Positions 54,776 to 64,000 of a stretch of 64,000 nt of DNA are shown piece by piece (the stretch's first letter is position 1; every line of letters begins with the position of its first letter). Source of the DNA: Ichthyophis bannanicus (taxonomy: Eukaryota > Chordata > Amphibia > Gymnophiona > Ichthyophiidae). The DNA is taken from NCBI GenBank assembly GCA_033557465.1, contig CM066041.1, forward strand, positions 153,735,532 through 153,799,531, read 5' to 3'. Under the pieces are notes generated by a model that was not told the origin of the DNA, ran no database searches, and was given only the letters and a program-made list of their open reading frames with translations. A program made the translations under genes and the position numbers.

Positions 54776-55645
54776 AGTGCTCATAGGAGAAGGTGGAAAA
54801 GGAATCCTCCCACAACGTGCGCCATAGGAGAAGGTGGAAAAGAAATCCTCCCACAATGTGCGCCATAGGAGAAGGTGGAAAAGGAATCCTCCCGCAATGT
54901 GCGCCATAGGAGATGGTGGAAAAGGCATCCTCCCGCAACGTGCGCCATAGGAGATGATGGAAAAGGAATCCTCCCACAACGTGCGCCATAGGAAAAGGTG
55001 GAAAAGGAATCCTCCCACAACGTGCGCCATAGGAGATGGTGGAAAAGGAATCCTCCCGCAACGTGCGCCATAGGAGATGGTGGAAAAGGAATCCTCCCGC
55101 AACGTGCGCCATAGGAGAAGGTGGAAAAGGAATTCTCCCACAATGTGCGCCATAGGAGATGGTGGAAAAGGAATCCTCCCGCAACGTGCGCCATAGGAAA
55201 AGGTGGAAAAGGAATCCTCCCACAACGTGCGCCATAGGAGAAGGTGGAAAAGGAATCCTCCCGCAACGTGCGCCATAGGAGAAGGTGGAAAAGGAATCCT
55301 CCCGCAACGTGCGCCATAGGAGAAGGTGGAAAAGGAATCCTCCCGCAACGTGCGCCATAGGAGATGGTGGAAAAGGAATCCTCCCGCAACGTGCGCCATA
55401 GGAGATGGTGGAAAAGGAATCCTCCCGCAACGTGCGCCATAGGAGAAGGTGGAAAAGGAATCCTCCCGCAACGTGCGCCATAGGAGATGGTGGAAAAGGA
55501 ATCCTCCCGCAACGTGCGCCATAGGAGAAGGTGGAAAAGGAATCCTCCCGCAACGTGCGCCATAGGAAAAGGTGGAAAAGGAATCCTCCCACAACGTGCG
55601 CCATAGGAGAAGGTGGAAAAGGAATCCTCCCACAACGTGCGCCAT
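54776..55645. repeat. 41-bp tandem array, about 21 copies
   Basis: The unit is CGCCATAGGAGAAGGTGGAA then AAGGAATCCTCCCGCAACGTG. Variants (GAGAAGG/GAGATGG/GAAAAGG and CCCGC/CCCAC) alternate without strict order. The period is 41 (2 modulo 3) and the complement has no stop, so all three minus frames stay open for more than 280 codons and give the same 41-residue repeat. It is non-coding. The last unit runs into the hammerhead-like segment. Confidence 0.95.
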
Positions 55646-55870
55646 GTTTCGAGCCATTTTACAAGGCTCTGCCTCAGGTGTTAGGGGATTCCATGCTCTG
55701 ATAGAGCTTTCAGCGCTTGTGATTTAAAAGAACGCAATCCCGCTCAGTTTACGTCAAATGATTTCCTCTTTTTAAAAAAGAGCTGTGGGAGAGCGAATTT
55801 GTTCCTCCCTCCCCTTAGATGGTAATTCTGATATTCCTTTCAGTATACGCAAGGACGGAAGTTTTCTCAA
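55632..55870 (-). other. Penelope-like terminus with hammerhead-like motif
   Basis: On the minus strand CACCTGAGGCAGAGCC, a short loop, then GGCTCGAAACATGG (+ strand about 55641-55680) has the CTGANG...stem...CGAAAC layout of the hammerhead ribozymes found at the ends of Penelope-like elements; AGCC/GGCT forms the stem. The array at 54776-55645 begins immediately 3' of this motif on the minus strand. No Penelope RT is seen nearby. The fold is inferred from the motif only. Confidence 0.4.
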
Positions 55871-55879
55871 CCCTGCTTC

Positions 55880-57125
55880 TTACTATTGGGATCTTGGCTT
55901 TTGTGTTTGGGATATTTGATCACCAATTTGGATAGGGTTTTTTTTTGATTGGTTAAAATACAATACAGACATATATAAAAATAAATAAAATGCAAATATA
56001 AATTCCAAAAAGGAAAGACATTCAAAGAATAATAAATAAACAAAACATACCAAACTCCAATTATGATGAATCTGTAAATAACAGAAATCAAACACAAGAT
56101 GCCAAAGGCACCAAGCACCACACAAAACACAGAAAAATATATTTAGAGGATATATACAATTAATAACAAATTGTATTGACAGCATATTAAATATATGTAT
56201 GACACAGGTAAATACCGGCTCCTTAAAAGATTGAATGTAATAAATAATAATAAAATAAGATTAATAATACTGTATACATTATAAATAATGACGTAACATA
56301 AAGAACATTGCACAAAGAATATATTTAAAACTATATCATTATTAAAAAAATAGACTCGCTCATTTCTCTAGTGATATACATGAAAAATATTTTCAGGGAC
56401 AGGGCAGAGCAGAGATATATGAAAAATAATAAAATAATGTATGATCATTGTGTGTGAGCCATAACAATAAAAATATATAAACAATAAGACATTGATAATA
56501 ATAGTCTATGACATTTATTATAGTTTTATTACATATTGATAAAGAGAAATACCAGTAAATAATTCACAATATCCAAGAACTACTATCATTATTGACCCCT
56601 ACAACTTGTGAATCATTCGGTTGTAACATGTGAAGGGAAATAACCCTTTAAAGACTATTAATAATCCTCTTCCCTTTCCATGTAAAGAATTTTTTTAAAA
56701 GTTAGACTATAGATTGTTGTGTGTGTATATATATATCTAGTATGCTACACACTGTAATATAACTCTTAAAAGTGTAAGGAGGTAACAATTACAAAGTAGA
56801 GGATTACTACTTATACAGACTAATACCATGAGATCGCTCTTAAAATTTGAAAAGAAATAGCGATCGCAAAAGAAATAAACTTTGCTCATAGATGCCCACA
56901 TGACCCTAAATGGTGCATGTGAAGAGTTATGACTCAAAAGCATACCCGCGGCAGACATGTCCGATGACCAGAGGAAATGCCATGCAATGTGCAGTAAAGG
57001 AATATTTTCTTTAAACTAATGATTGATTGTCAGTCCATCTAGTGGGCTATATAATAAATGATCACACTTAAAATTATAACATTCACTTAATAGATAACCG
57101 CTGCTCAAAGTGCTATAATCCGATC
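55880..57125. other. AT-rich stretch without genes
   Basis: Strongly A/T-rich with many AATAA and ATATA runs. Minus-strand Phe/Tyr/Ile-rich open frames at 55867-56185 have no recognisable motif. Confidence 0.5.
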
Positions 57126-57552
57126 AAGGTGATTCTCCGGGACCAAGCAGAAAGTAGGTCCTCACATATGGGTGACGTTTCCGACTGGAGCCCACGCGGG
57201 AACGCTTCCCACCTTCCAAAGGAAACTTTTGGAAGGTGAACCATGCTTCCCGCCCAAAAAGAGCCATCTTTACCTCAAGTCTTTTTTTTTTTTTGCAGAG
57301 CTTGTCGGACGTTAGTCTGATCCTCGGAAAACGTTTGACCCTTTTGATATCGCTTTTGGTATCTTTTCATTTTTTTTGGTCGCCTGCTCGGTTACCATCT
57401 TTTTGCCCATGCCCGGGAGCGTCGGTGCCTTGCTGCCACATTTTTCTAGGGTTTTCTTTTTCTTTTTGAGGCACGCAGGTATTTTCTCTCATGCCCTCTG
57501 GTCGGCTAGTACATTGGAGCCTTTTGACTTGGTGGAACCCGTCTTCCTCAAA

Positions 57553-58742
57553 ATGTCTAATCCGTCCGGCAGCTTTAAAAAATGTACCCAGTGTGGCAGG
57601 ACCATCTTGGTGATGGACTGCCACAACTGGTGTCTTCAGTGCCTTGAGCCGTACCATGAGCCTTCCAATTGCACTCTGTCTTCAGATGATATACAAGGGG
57701 CTTCGGAATCAAGAGAAACAGCGGGAATTGGTATTTGGAGCTTTGGAGTCATCAGCATTGGCACTGCCATTGACATCAGCATCAACACCCTCGAAGCTCA
57801 CCCTGAGGCATTGACCTTGCCAGGCCCACTCAGAATCACTAGGTCACATGATGTCAGACCGGAGGCTGTCCTTTGAAGAGGAAGGTCCCCAGAAGGACCG
57901 GACTCCAACTTTGTAGGCGTCAAAGAGAGATGCTGAGCCAAGAGTGAAGGCCTTTGGGCATCGGCATTGTAGCCCTCGACAGGAGTCTGAGGGTGAGGGT
58001 CGGAAGGCCCCCCAAGCTACCTCGCTGGGAGGAGTTGTCTTCCGAGGCCCCTGGGGGCTGAAGGGCAACTCCCGAGGAAGTTACCATCGTGGAGTCCCTA
58101 CCAAGGGAATCGGAATCTGTTCCAAAGGCTGCCTCACCAGCTCCAGCAAAGGAGAATGCACTCCTTGCGCAATGCATGGAGGCCTTGAGCCCAACCTGTC
58201 TGTGTTCCTTAATCAGCAAGCCGGCTGGGACCCTATTACCTCGGGTTCCTCGGTGCTAGTGATGGGCCCCGTCCATTGCAGTGGACTCTCCATCAGAGGT
58301 GCAACACTTCTTGGAGGTGCATGCCCTCCCCAAAGGTGACAGCGGATCTGTGGGACAGCCACTCTCAGCACTCCACTTTTCTCCACCGAGTGTCTCTGAG
58401 TCTGATTGCCAAGAGCCTCGAACACCCTTCATCCCTCCCCACTGATGCAGATACCAGGAGGAATCGGGTCTGTACGAGTTCCTCTAGGAGTCGCACTCAG
58501 ACGCTTGGGAGACTGAGGAGGAGGAATCGCCCGAGACCATATGGCATCAGAACATCCCCTTCAATCTTTCATCATCTTATGAAAGGAGAAAGTCCTTTCT
58601 CGAGAGCTTGTCCTTTTCAGGAGTTTGTGTGAGATATGGGGAAAGCTTTGCCCTTCACTATCGAGGCCGAAGAGGAGCTGAGGGCTGAGGAACTTTAGAT
58701 CCTTCAGTACTCCTCTCCCCTGAAGGAAGCCATCATGGTACC
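57553..58742 (+). pseudogene. DIRS-4 gag, first part
   Basis: ATG 57553 starts MSNPSGSFKKCTQCGRTI, then LVMDCHNWCLQCLEPYHEPS, NC: the same Cys/His knuckle as DIRS-2 (C-x2-C ... H-x2-C-x2-C-L). Beyond about 57740 the frame is lost and only gag-like Ser/Glu-rich pieces remain in several frames (for example LQYSSPLKEAIMVP-like sequence just before the hAT). Confidence 0.7.
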
Positions 58743-58759
58743 CAGGGGTGGCTCTATAA

Positions 58760-61106
58760 CACTGGTCAACAAGATTTTACAAAAGTCATGTTACTGAAAT
58801 AAAAATAGTCATTTCTTATCAATTTGTATATGCTGAACACGAATATAACAGTGAAATTGCAAAGTTGGCTCTAGTTTTTTTGTAATCTACAAGAATTAAT
58901 GTTTACATCACGAAATGCATGTCAGTAGTAAATATAATAGGCCTTCGGTTAATACCTGTAAAAAACCAAGTCATAGACTGCTTCTTAGATTTTTTTCTCC
59001 TGTCTCTTGTACAGCTGTTCGGGAGCTTCTCTGGGGAGTTTCCAGCAGTAGTCAGCCAGCATTGTAGTGGACCATTTTCCCTGGTATCTTTGCTCCATCG
59101 TTGCGATATCCTGGTGAAAATGTTCACCCTGTTCATCACTAACCATACCACAGTTGTCAGGAAAGAAATCGAGATGGGAATCAAGGAAATGGATCTTTAG
59201 AGACATATTGCAGCCAAGTTTCTGATACTGCATCAGCATGTCTTCTACTAGTTCCTTGTAGTTTTCTGCCCTAACATTCCCGAGAAAGTTTGTTGACACT
59301 AGGCGAAAAGCATTCCATGTTTGTTTCGCATCACCCTGCAGCAAGTTGTTGAACCGGTCGTCTTTGAAGAGCTCTCGAATCTGAGGACCCACAAAAACTC
59401 CCTCTTTAATCTTTGCTTCGCTGAGTCGAGGGAATTTTTCATGCAGGTATCGGAAAGCTGGCGAAGTGCGGTCCATGGCTTACACAAAGTTTTTCATCAT
59501 ACCTAGTTTGGTGTGAAGGGGTGGTAGCAGGATTTTGTGAGCCTCAACCAGAGCTGGGTGCTGGATATTCTTCTCTCCAACTGTTTACATTTTGTCTGCG
59601 ATTCCATTCCTTCCACAAGTAGTGCCAATCCCTTGCTCGGCTATCCCACTCACATAAGAAACACATGTATTTTATATATCCCTGCTGCAGCCCCATTAAA
59701 AGGGCAATTACCTTCAAGTCACCACAGAGGTGCCAGCTGTACTTGTTATAGTTAATGGAAGTCAGTAGATGCTTTGTTATCGTATGTCTCTTTCATGTGG
59801 ACGGCATGCGCTACTGGAATAGATGGAAGGGTTTCCAAAAGCACAGCCTTCAGACTCAGTTTCGAAGAGTCTATAAATAGTCTCCAGTCTTGTGGGTCAT
59901 GAGTGATTTTTAAGGCATTCATGAGGCTTTCAATATCTGAACAGAATACCAGATTACTTTCCTTTCTGAAGAAAGGCTCCAACTGCTGGTGGTGCTTTTG
60001 GTATGAAGTAATGTTGACATCTTCTTCTAGAAGATTCCATTGTTGGAGTCTCGATCCTAGCAATTCTGCCTTGTTCTTGGATAAGTCCAAATCATGAACC
60101 AGTTCATTTAGTTTTTCCTGTGTTATTCTGCGTGAAGTTGATATGCATCCCAGTGAAAATCTGGGTCACTGCATGCTGACGGACCAGGAGAAGAACAGGT
60201 CGGCTCACCCTTGTCCTCATCAGATGAATCAAGAGAATATTCTGATGGAGGTTCTGGAATGGAAAGTCCCTCACCATGTGGAACTGGTCTCAATGCAGAC
60301 GGAATGTTTGGGTAGACTATGTTCGACTTCTTTTGCTTCGTTATTCCACTGGAAAGAGGAGGAACCAAGCAGAAGTAACAGTCATTTATATGGTTGCTTG
60401 GCTCTCTCCACACCATGGGGACTGCAAACGGCATTGTTGGTCTTTTGCAATTCAACCACTGTGAAAGCTGTGTTGTACATGTAGCGCAGCATATATGCGG
60501 GGCCCAAGACTGGTCTTGGTCACCAATCTTGCATCCGAAGTAAAGATGATATGCCTTCTTCAGTTGAGAAGTGATACTTTTCTTCTGGTTGGCAAATGTC
60601 ACTTCCCCACAAATGTAGCAGAAATTGTCAACAGTATTAACGCACTTTCACGGCATTACTGTTCTGTATTGTACCTAAATGGCTAAAATTATATGATTGA
60701 TAAAAGTTACATGTAACAGTAGCTTAAACTGTCTCGAACACAGTCTGAAATATTTTAAATGCTCAACCTTTCCAACTGCGTATAGTACACTGCTGACGTC
60801 AGATAGCTTCAGCAGCTGTCTGGCAGTAGTATTGCATTGCATCAGAAAATGATGCAATCAACTATGATGTGTGCATGCTGGTATTATGCAATGTGATGCA
60901 ATATTACATCATTCAAGGCTTATTTGGGATGTTGTTGATGTCCTACTTGATAAATTTACACAGTGAAACGTGAAAAATGAACTACATGTAATATCTTCAA
61001 AACGAGAGCCAATAAAAATTTTTAATGTTATATTCGTGTTCAGCTCACCAAGATACTACAGATTAGGGCCTTTTAAAGTCGGTAACGATTTCAATGTTGA
61101 CCAGTG
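58760..61106 (-). mobile_element. CACTG-ended DNA transposon (CMC/Chapaev-like, tentative)
   Basis: 2347 bp, flanked by TAA (58757-58759, 61107-61109). The terminal inverted repeats begin CACTGGTCAACA and share a further block GCTGAACACGAATATAACA about 75 bp in. CACTR ends with a 3-bp duplication fit the CMC superfamily, Chapaev3-like group. It encodes a decayed protein on the minus strand. Class assignment is inference from ends and duplication. Confidence 0.7.
58985..60602 (-). pseudogene. Transposase-like protein of the CACTG element, decayed
   Basis: Minus-strand pieces in order: 60602-60123 with a double-Cys motif (HICCATC ... NDCYFC, a zinc-finger pattern) and PNIPSALRPVPHG; 60090-59752 (KAELLGSRLQQWNLLEEDV, DWRLFIDSSKLSLKAVLLE); a frame-broken part (59750-59480, CNCPFNG-like remnant with GDLK and CFLCEW blocks lost); 59476-58985 (FVGPQIRELFKDDRFNNLL, LGCNMSLKIHFLDSHLDFFP, GEHFHQDIATMEQRYQGKWS). 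I recognise this as a protein found as repetitive 'uncharacterised' genes in many animal genomes; I infer a transposase. Inactive here. Confidence 0.65.
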
Positions 61107-61189
61107 TAATGAGGCTGAGTGAGGCAGTGGCCTCAGGCGGCAAATTTTTGGGGGTGGCAAAAATTGCCCCCAAAAATTCCGCTTCACTC

Positions 61190-61460
61190 AGCCTTAAAAA
61201 AAAAAACCCAGATCAGAAGAGCGGCTGCCAGCGCTGATGGGAAACAGGAACTGCCTGTTTCCCATCAGCGCCGCGGGCTTAACAGAGCCAGCCACAAAAA
61301 AGGGAAACTCTCCCTTTGCAGCTCTGAAAAGCCAGTGCTGAGGGAAATAATACAATGAGGGCTCTGCTGGGGAGGCGGGGGGGGGGGGGCCGCGGCTGCC
61401 GGGCACTTCATTCTGCCACGGCGCCAGCAGCAGCAGCCAGGTTTGTTTATTTTTTTCAAT
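61190..61460. repeat. A-run / GC inverted repeat / T-run block of hAT-2
   Basis: An A run (61197-61206), then perfect 18-bp arms GCGCTGATGGGAAACAGG (61231-61248) and CCTGTTTCCCATCAGCGC (61254-61271), then GC-rich sequence and a T-rich run (61440-61460). It is a shorter version of the palindrome block of hAT-1. Confidence 0.8.
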
Positions 61461-61465
61461 TTCCC

Positions 61466-62290
61466 TGGGCTGATGGGGGGGGGCTAGGATTGGTAATGGG
61501 CTATTGGGGGTGGCTAGAGCTGGAAATGGGCTGATGGGGTGGCTAGAACTGGAAATGGGCTGATCGGGAGGGGGCTAGGACTGGAAATGGGCTGATGGGG
61601 GTTAGAACTGGAAATGGGCTGATCCGGAGGGGGGGTTAGAACTGGAAATGGGCTGATCGGGAGGGGGGCTAGGACTGGTAATGGGCTGATTAGGGGTTCT
61701 AGGATAGGAAATGGGCTGATTGGGGGGCTAGGACTGGAAATGGACTTATGGGGGGCGGTTAGGACTGGTAATGGGCTGATTGGAGGGCTAGGACTAGAGT
61801 GGGCTGATAAGGGGGATAGGACTGGAAATGTGCTGGGACAGGGGCTAATGGGGGAGGGTAGGAGAGTGCTGCTGGCCCTGGAAAAAAACAAGGGGCTAGG
61901 GCTGCACTGAAGGGGGATTGGAAGGGAGCTGACACTTGGGGATGGGAGTGGTAGGTGGTTGGATAATAGGGAGGAGGCTGGAAGGGAGCTGACATGCAAA
62001 TGGCACTAGAAGGGGGATGGACAGAGGGTAGAGCGACCGGAAGGGAGCTGACTGGGGTAGTGGCACTGAGAGTGGACGTGAGCTGATATCTGGGATGGTA
62101 TTTGGACTAGAAGGGGCTGGACAGTGGGGAAGGAGGGGGACTGGAAGGGAATGGACACCAGTGGCAGTCGTGGGAATGCAAGGCGGTTGACATTGGAAGG
62201 TACTGGGAGGGGAGGACTGGAAAGGGGGCTGATACTGGGGAGGGTTACTGGAACGGGAAATGGGCTGATGGAAGGAAGTGAAGATGATCA
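61466..62290. repeat. G-rich minisatellite, related to that in hAT-1
   Basis: Units GGGCTAGGACTGGAAATGGG then CTGATGGGG, 27-35 bp, regular from 61466 to 61820 and drifting to about 62290. It shares the core GACTGGAAATGGGCTGATGGG with 12050-12650. Confidence 0.88.
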
Positions 62291-62500
62291 GAATCAGTTT
62301 TTTTTTTTTTAAATATTGAGTTCTGTGGGTGAATGTTCTGGTTCTGCTCTGCACCTACTGGGGATGCAAAATATATATTGAAAAAGAAAAAGCAAGAACC
62401 ATAACGCAGTTTATAACAACAACATAAAAATGAGTTCTAATTTAGTTTTATAAACTGTGCTGTTGATTCTGGCTGTCTTTTAGTTCCTTGGAGTGCAAAC

Positions 62501-62937
62501 GGGACCGTATCTAGACCTGCGTAAGCAGTGCAGCCACAGGGCGCAAAGGCTTGGGGGGCGCATTTCGGCTGTGTGCTGTTGCCCTGCTACCACTGGCAGG
62601 GCAATAGCAGGCAGCAGAAATGCGCTTCCTAAGCCTTTTCGCAGCATTTTAAGCAGGACTGATCCCTCCCTCCTCTGATGCAATGTCAGAGTAGGGAGGG
62701 ACAGATCTGCTTATAGTGCCGGTGCCTTTCAGATCGGGCGCATGCCCCCCTTCTCCTCCCCATACCTCCTTCCGGCACTGCCCGCTCTTTGCCTGCTGCC
62801 GGCGCTGCCATGAAAAAAACAGAGAGCAGCAGGGAAAGAGCAGGCAGCGCTGGACGGAGGTATGGGGGGAGATGGGGGGGCATGCGCCCGAGCTGCAAGT
62901 CGCACAGGGTGCAATTTGCAGCTTGATATGGCCCTGT
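62501..62937. mobile_element. Small hAT-type MITE
   Basis: Flanked by GTGCAAAC (62493-62500, 62938-62945). Ends GGGACCGTATC and the complement of CAGGGCCATATC. About 437 bp, with inner partly palindromic GC-rich segments (62740-62900). No coding sequence. Confidence 0.75.
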
Positions 62938-62974
62938 GTGCAAACATCTTGCATTTCCTCCATATAATCTAATC

Positions 62975-63230
62975 GGCTTTTTGGTTTGGTTTATTTATTT
63001 ATTTAATTGCTTTTCTATACCGCACTATTTATTATCAGCGCGGTTTACAGGAAACTTTTGTGCAAAGAGGGTATTTCAATGCACTTACAATAAACAGGGT
63101 AAATAAACATGGATAACAGGCTAACAGGTAAAAACAACTATTTACAATTTAGTATGAAGGCTTGTAGAATTATCTCGTTAGTAAGTACAGTTGCTACGAC
63201 AATGACATTCTGTAAATTAAATAGAGGTGG
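62975..63230 (-). mobile_element. L2-type LINE 3' tail
   Basis: Minus strand: CCTGTAAACCGCGCTG ... GTGCGGTATAG then an AAAT-rich tail (+ strand 62985-63005). Only the 3' end is present. Confidence 0.75.
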
Positions 63231-63409
63231 GTTCAGAAGGTAGAGGTATTGTGGGCATGGAGCTCGTGTGGAGAGAGTTGGACATGATTGAAGCTGTCAT
63301 TTGGTTCAGTCTCTGAATGGATTTCTGAAAAAGCCCCGCCCCCCTCTAAGGTGGGGGGGCACCATTTCATTCTTTGGCTCAGGCAGCAGATTTCCTTGAG
63401 CCGCCTCTG

Positions 63410-63967
63410 ATGGTACCGGTGCACTGGATCTTTGAAAGACTTCTCTTTTGAATGTGGGAAACATCTCTCATGGTGCCTACCATAAGCTGTCAGCTTGATT
63501 CCAAGTATAGAGTGAGCAAGAGCTCCAGCTTTGAGAAGCCACAACTTCTCCATAACTCTATGGCGATGGAGTTAGCCATGCGCCGCATCAAGTGCTCCAA
63601 GATGCAGTCCTCAGTGCTCCCGGACCAGGAGGTGCACACCATGGATGGCTTTGTTAGGAAATGCTACCAAGGCTCGATGCCGGTGGCCCATATCCAGGCC
63701 TACCAACTGTACATGGGTATGAACCCTGGAGATCTCTCTGGGGATCTCGCTGGGTTTTCTGCTGAGCTATCTGGAGAACAGCTCCAGCGATACCAGGCCC
63801 TTGTCTCAAAAACCAAGGACTGCTCCAAATTCATGACTCTAGCAGCTTATGATTGCTTCGAGTCGGTGGCTTGGGTGGCCACCGTGGGCATCTGTGCCTA
63901 TCGCCTTCTGTGGCTGCAGTCCTTGGTCCTGGAGCAGTGGGTCCAGCACAAATTGACAGGAGAATAG
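63410..63967 (+). pseudogene. DIRS-4 gag, second part
   Basis: Resumes after the hAT duplication. It has a frame of about 170 codons with CQLDSKYRVSKSSSFEKP, AMRRIKCSKMQSSVLPD, YMGMNPGDLSGDLAGFSAEL and AYDCFESVAWVATVG, QSLVLEQWVQHKLTGE, aligning with DIRS-2 at 29460-29760. Ends at TAG 63965-63967. Confidence 0.75.
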
Positions 63968-64000
63968 GGGGGACAGGATCTAAAAGCAGCCTGGAAGAGA

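Larger units (their letters stand above)
58743..63409. mobile_element. hAT-2, non-autonomous, heavily nested
   Basis: Flanked by the 8-bp duplication ATGGTACC (58735-58742, 63410-63417). Ends are CAGGGGTGGCTC and the complement of CAGAGGCGGCTC. The interior holds a CACTG-ended transposon (58760-61106), an A-run / inverted-repeat / T-run block (61190-61460), a G-rich minisatellite (61466-62290), a small hAT MITE (62501-62937) and an L2 tail (62975-63230). No hAT transposase remains. Confidence 0.88.
57131..64000 (+). mobile_element. DIRS-4: left end and gag, split by hAT-2, runs off window
   Basis: The left end (GATTCTCCGGGACCAAGC, then CCTCACATATGGGTGACG and CTTTTGGAAGG) matches the ends of DIRS-1 and DIRS-2. 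Gag follows from about 57555, is interrupted at 58742 by hAT-2, and resumes at 63410. RT and recombinase would lie beyond 64000. Confidence 0.8.

Noticed and set aside
54776..55645. Possible CRISPR-like array
   Set aside because: Units are contiguous 41-bp tandem repeats without unique spacers, in a vertebrate genome.
54753..55657. Three overlapping 283-296-residue minus-strand proteins
   Set aside because: They are the same 41-bp satellite read in three registers; period and lack of stops explain them.
55867..56185. Membrane-protein-like minus-strand ORFs
   Set aside because: AT-rich intronic sequence gives Phe/Tyr/Ile codons; no motif, frame pair overlaps.
61514..62354. Long Pro/Ser-rich minus-strand ORFs
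   Set aside because: Complement of the G-rich minisatellite in hAT-2.

Overview
The window looks like a stretch of a large, transposon-swollen vertebrate nuclear genome, most likely an amphibian; I favour a caecilian over a salamander because DIRS, CR1, L2, L1-Tx1 and hAT elements dominate together, but that is inference. There are no bacterial-style operons, phage genes or CRISPR arrays. One host gene is recognisable on the + strand: six phase-compatible exons (about 174-359, 24337-24478, 24718-24860, 41368-41500, 48364-48570, 52267-52376) of a leucine-rich-repeat protein of the LRRC74 family, probably LRRC74B. Its remaining 3' exons must lie beyond 64000. Everything else is intron filled with mobile DNA.

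Region by region. Intron 1 (24 kb) holds a 470-bp retroviral-type LTR (2225-4014, minus) split by a mariner inserted in its TATA box; CR1 scraps; a LINE with a restriction-like endonuclease (5590-9030, minus) split by an L2 LINE; the 5' part of a DIRS element (DIRS-1, from about 9047) carrying an LTR-like insertion that is itself split by a 2.8-kb hAT element (10748-13550) with a 350-bp palindrome and a long G-rich minisatellite; a SINE; another L2; and a nearly complete 5.9-kb DIRS element (DIRS-3, 17832-23751) with inverted terminal repeats, gag, RT/RNase H/methyltransferase, tyrosine recombinase and internal complementary region. DIRS-3 sits in the internal complementary region of an older DIRS.

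Intron 3 (16.5 kb) is essentially one decayed DIRS element (DIRS-2, 25520-41264) swollen by a 2.1-kb CR1 (target duplication GAGACC), a 1.27-kb TG...CA-bounded LTR-like element (GTAG) and a 6.6-kb full-length L1-Tx1 (12-bp duplication). Intron 4 has an 80-bp minisatellite, a foldback element, CR1 tails, a small hAT-type MITE and a decayed Tc1. Intron 5 has a CR1 (minus) abutting an L2 (plus). Downstream of exon 6 are a TIR element, a 41-bp tandem array next to a hammerhead-like Penelope terminus, and a fourth DIRS (from about 57131) whose gag is split by a 4.7-kb hAT (8-bp duplication ATGGTACC) that contains a CACTG-ended DNA transposon, a second copy of the G-rich minisatellite, a small hAT MITE and an L2 tail.

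The main biological story is nesting: target-site duplications let the order of insertions be read directly. The most unusual structures are the two hAT elements that share a poly-A / GC palindrome / poly-T / G-rich minisatellite core, the LTR-like element that carries a 277-codon ORF between its TG and CA ends, and the 41-bp array grown from sequence next to a hammerhead-like motif.
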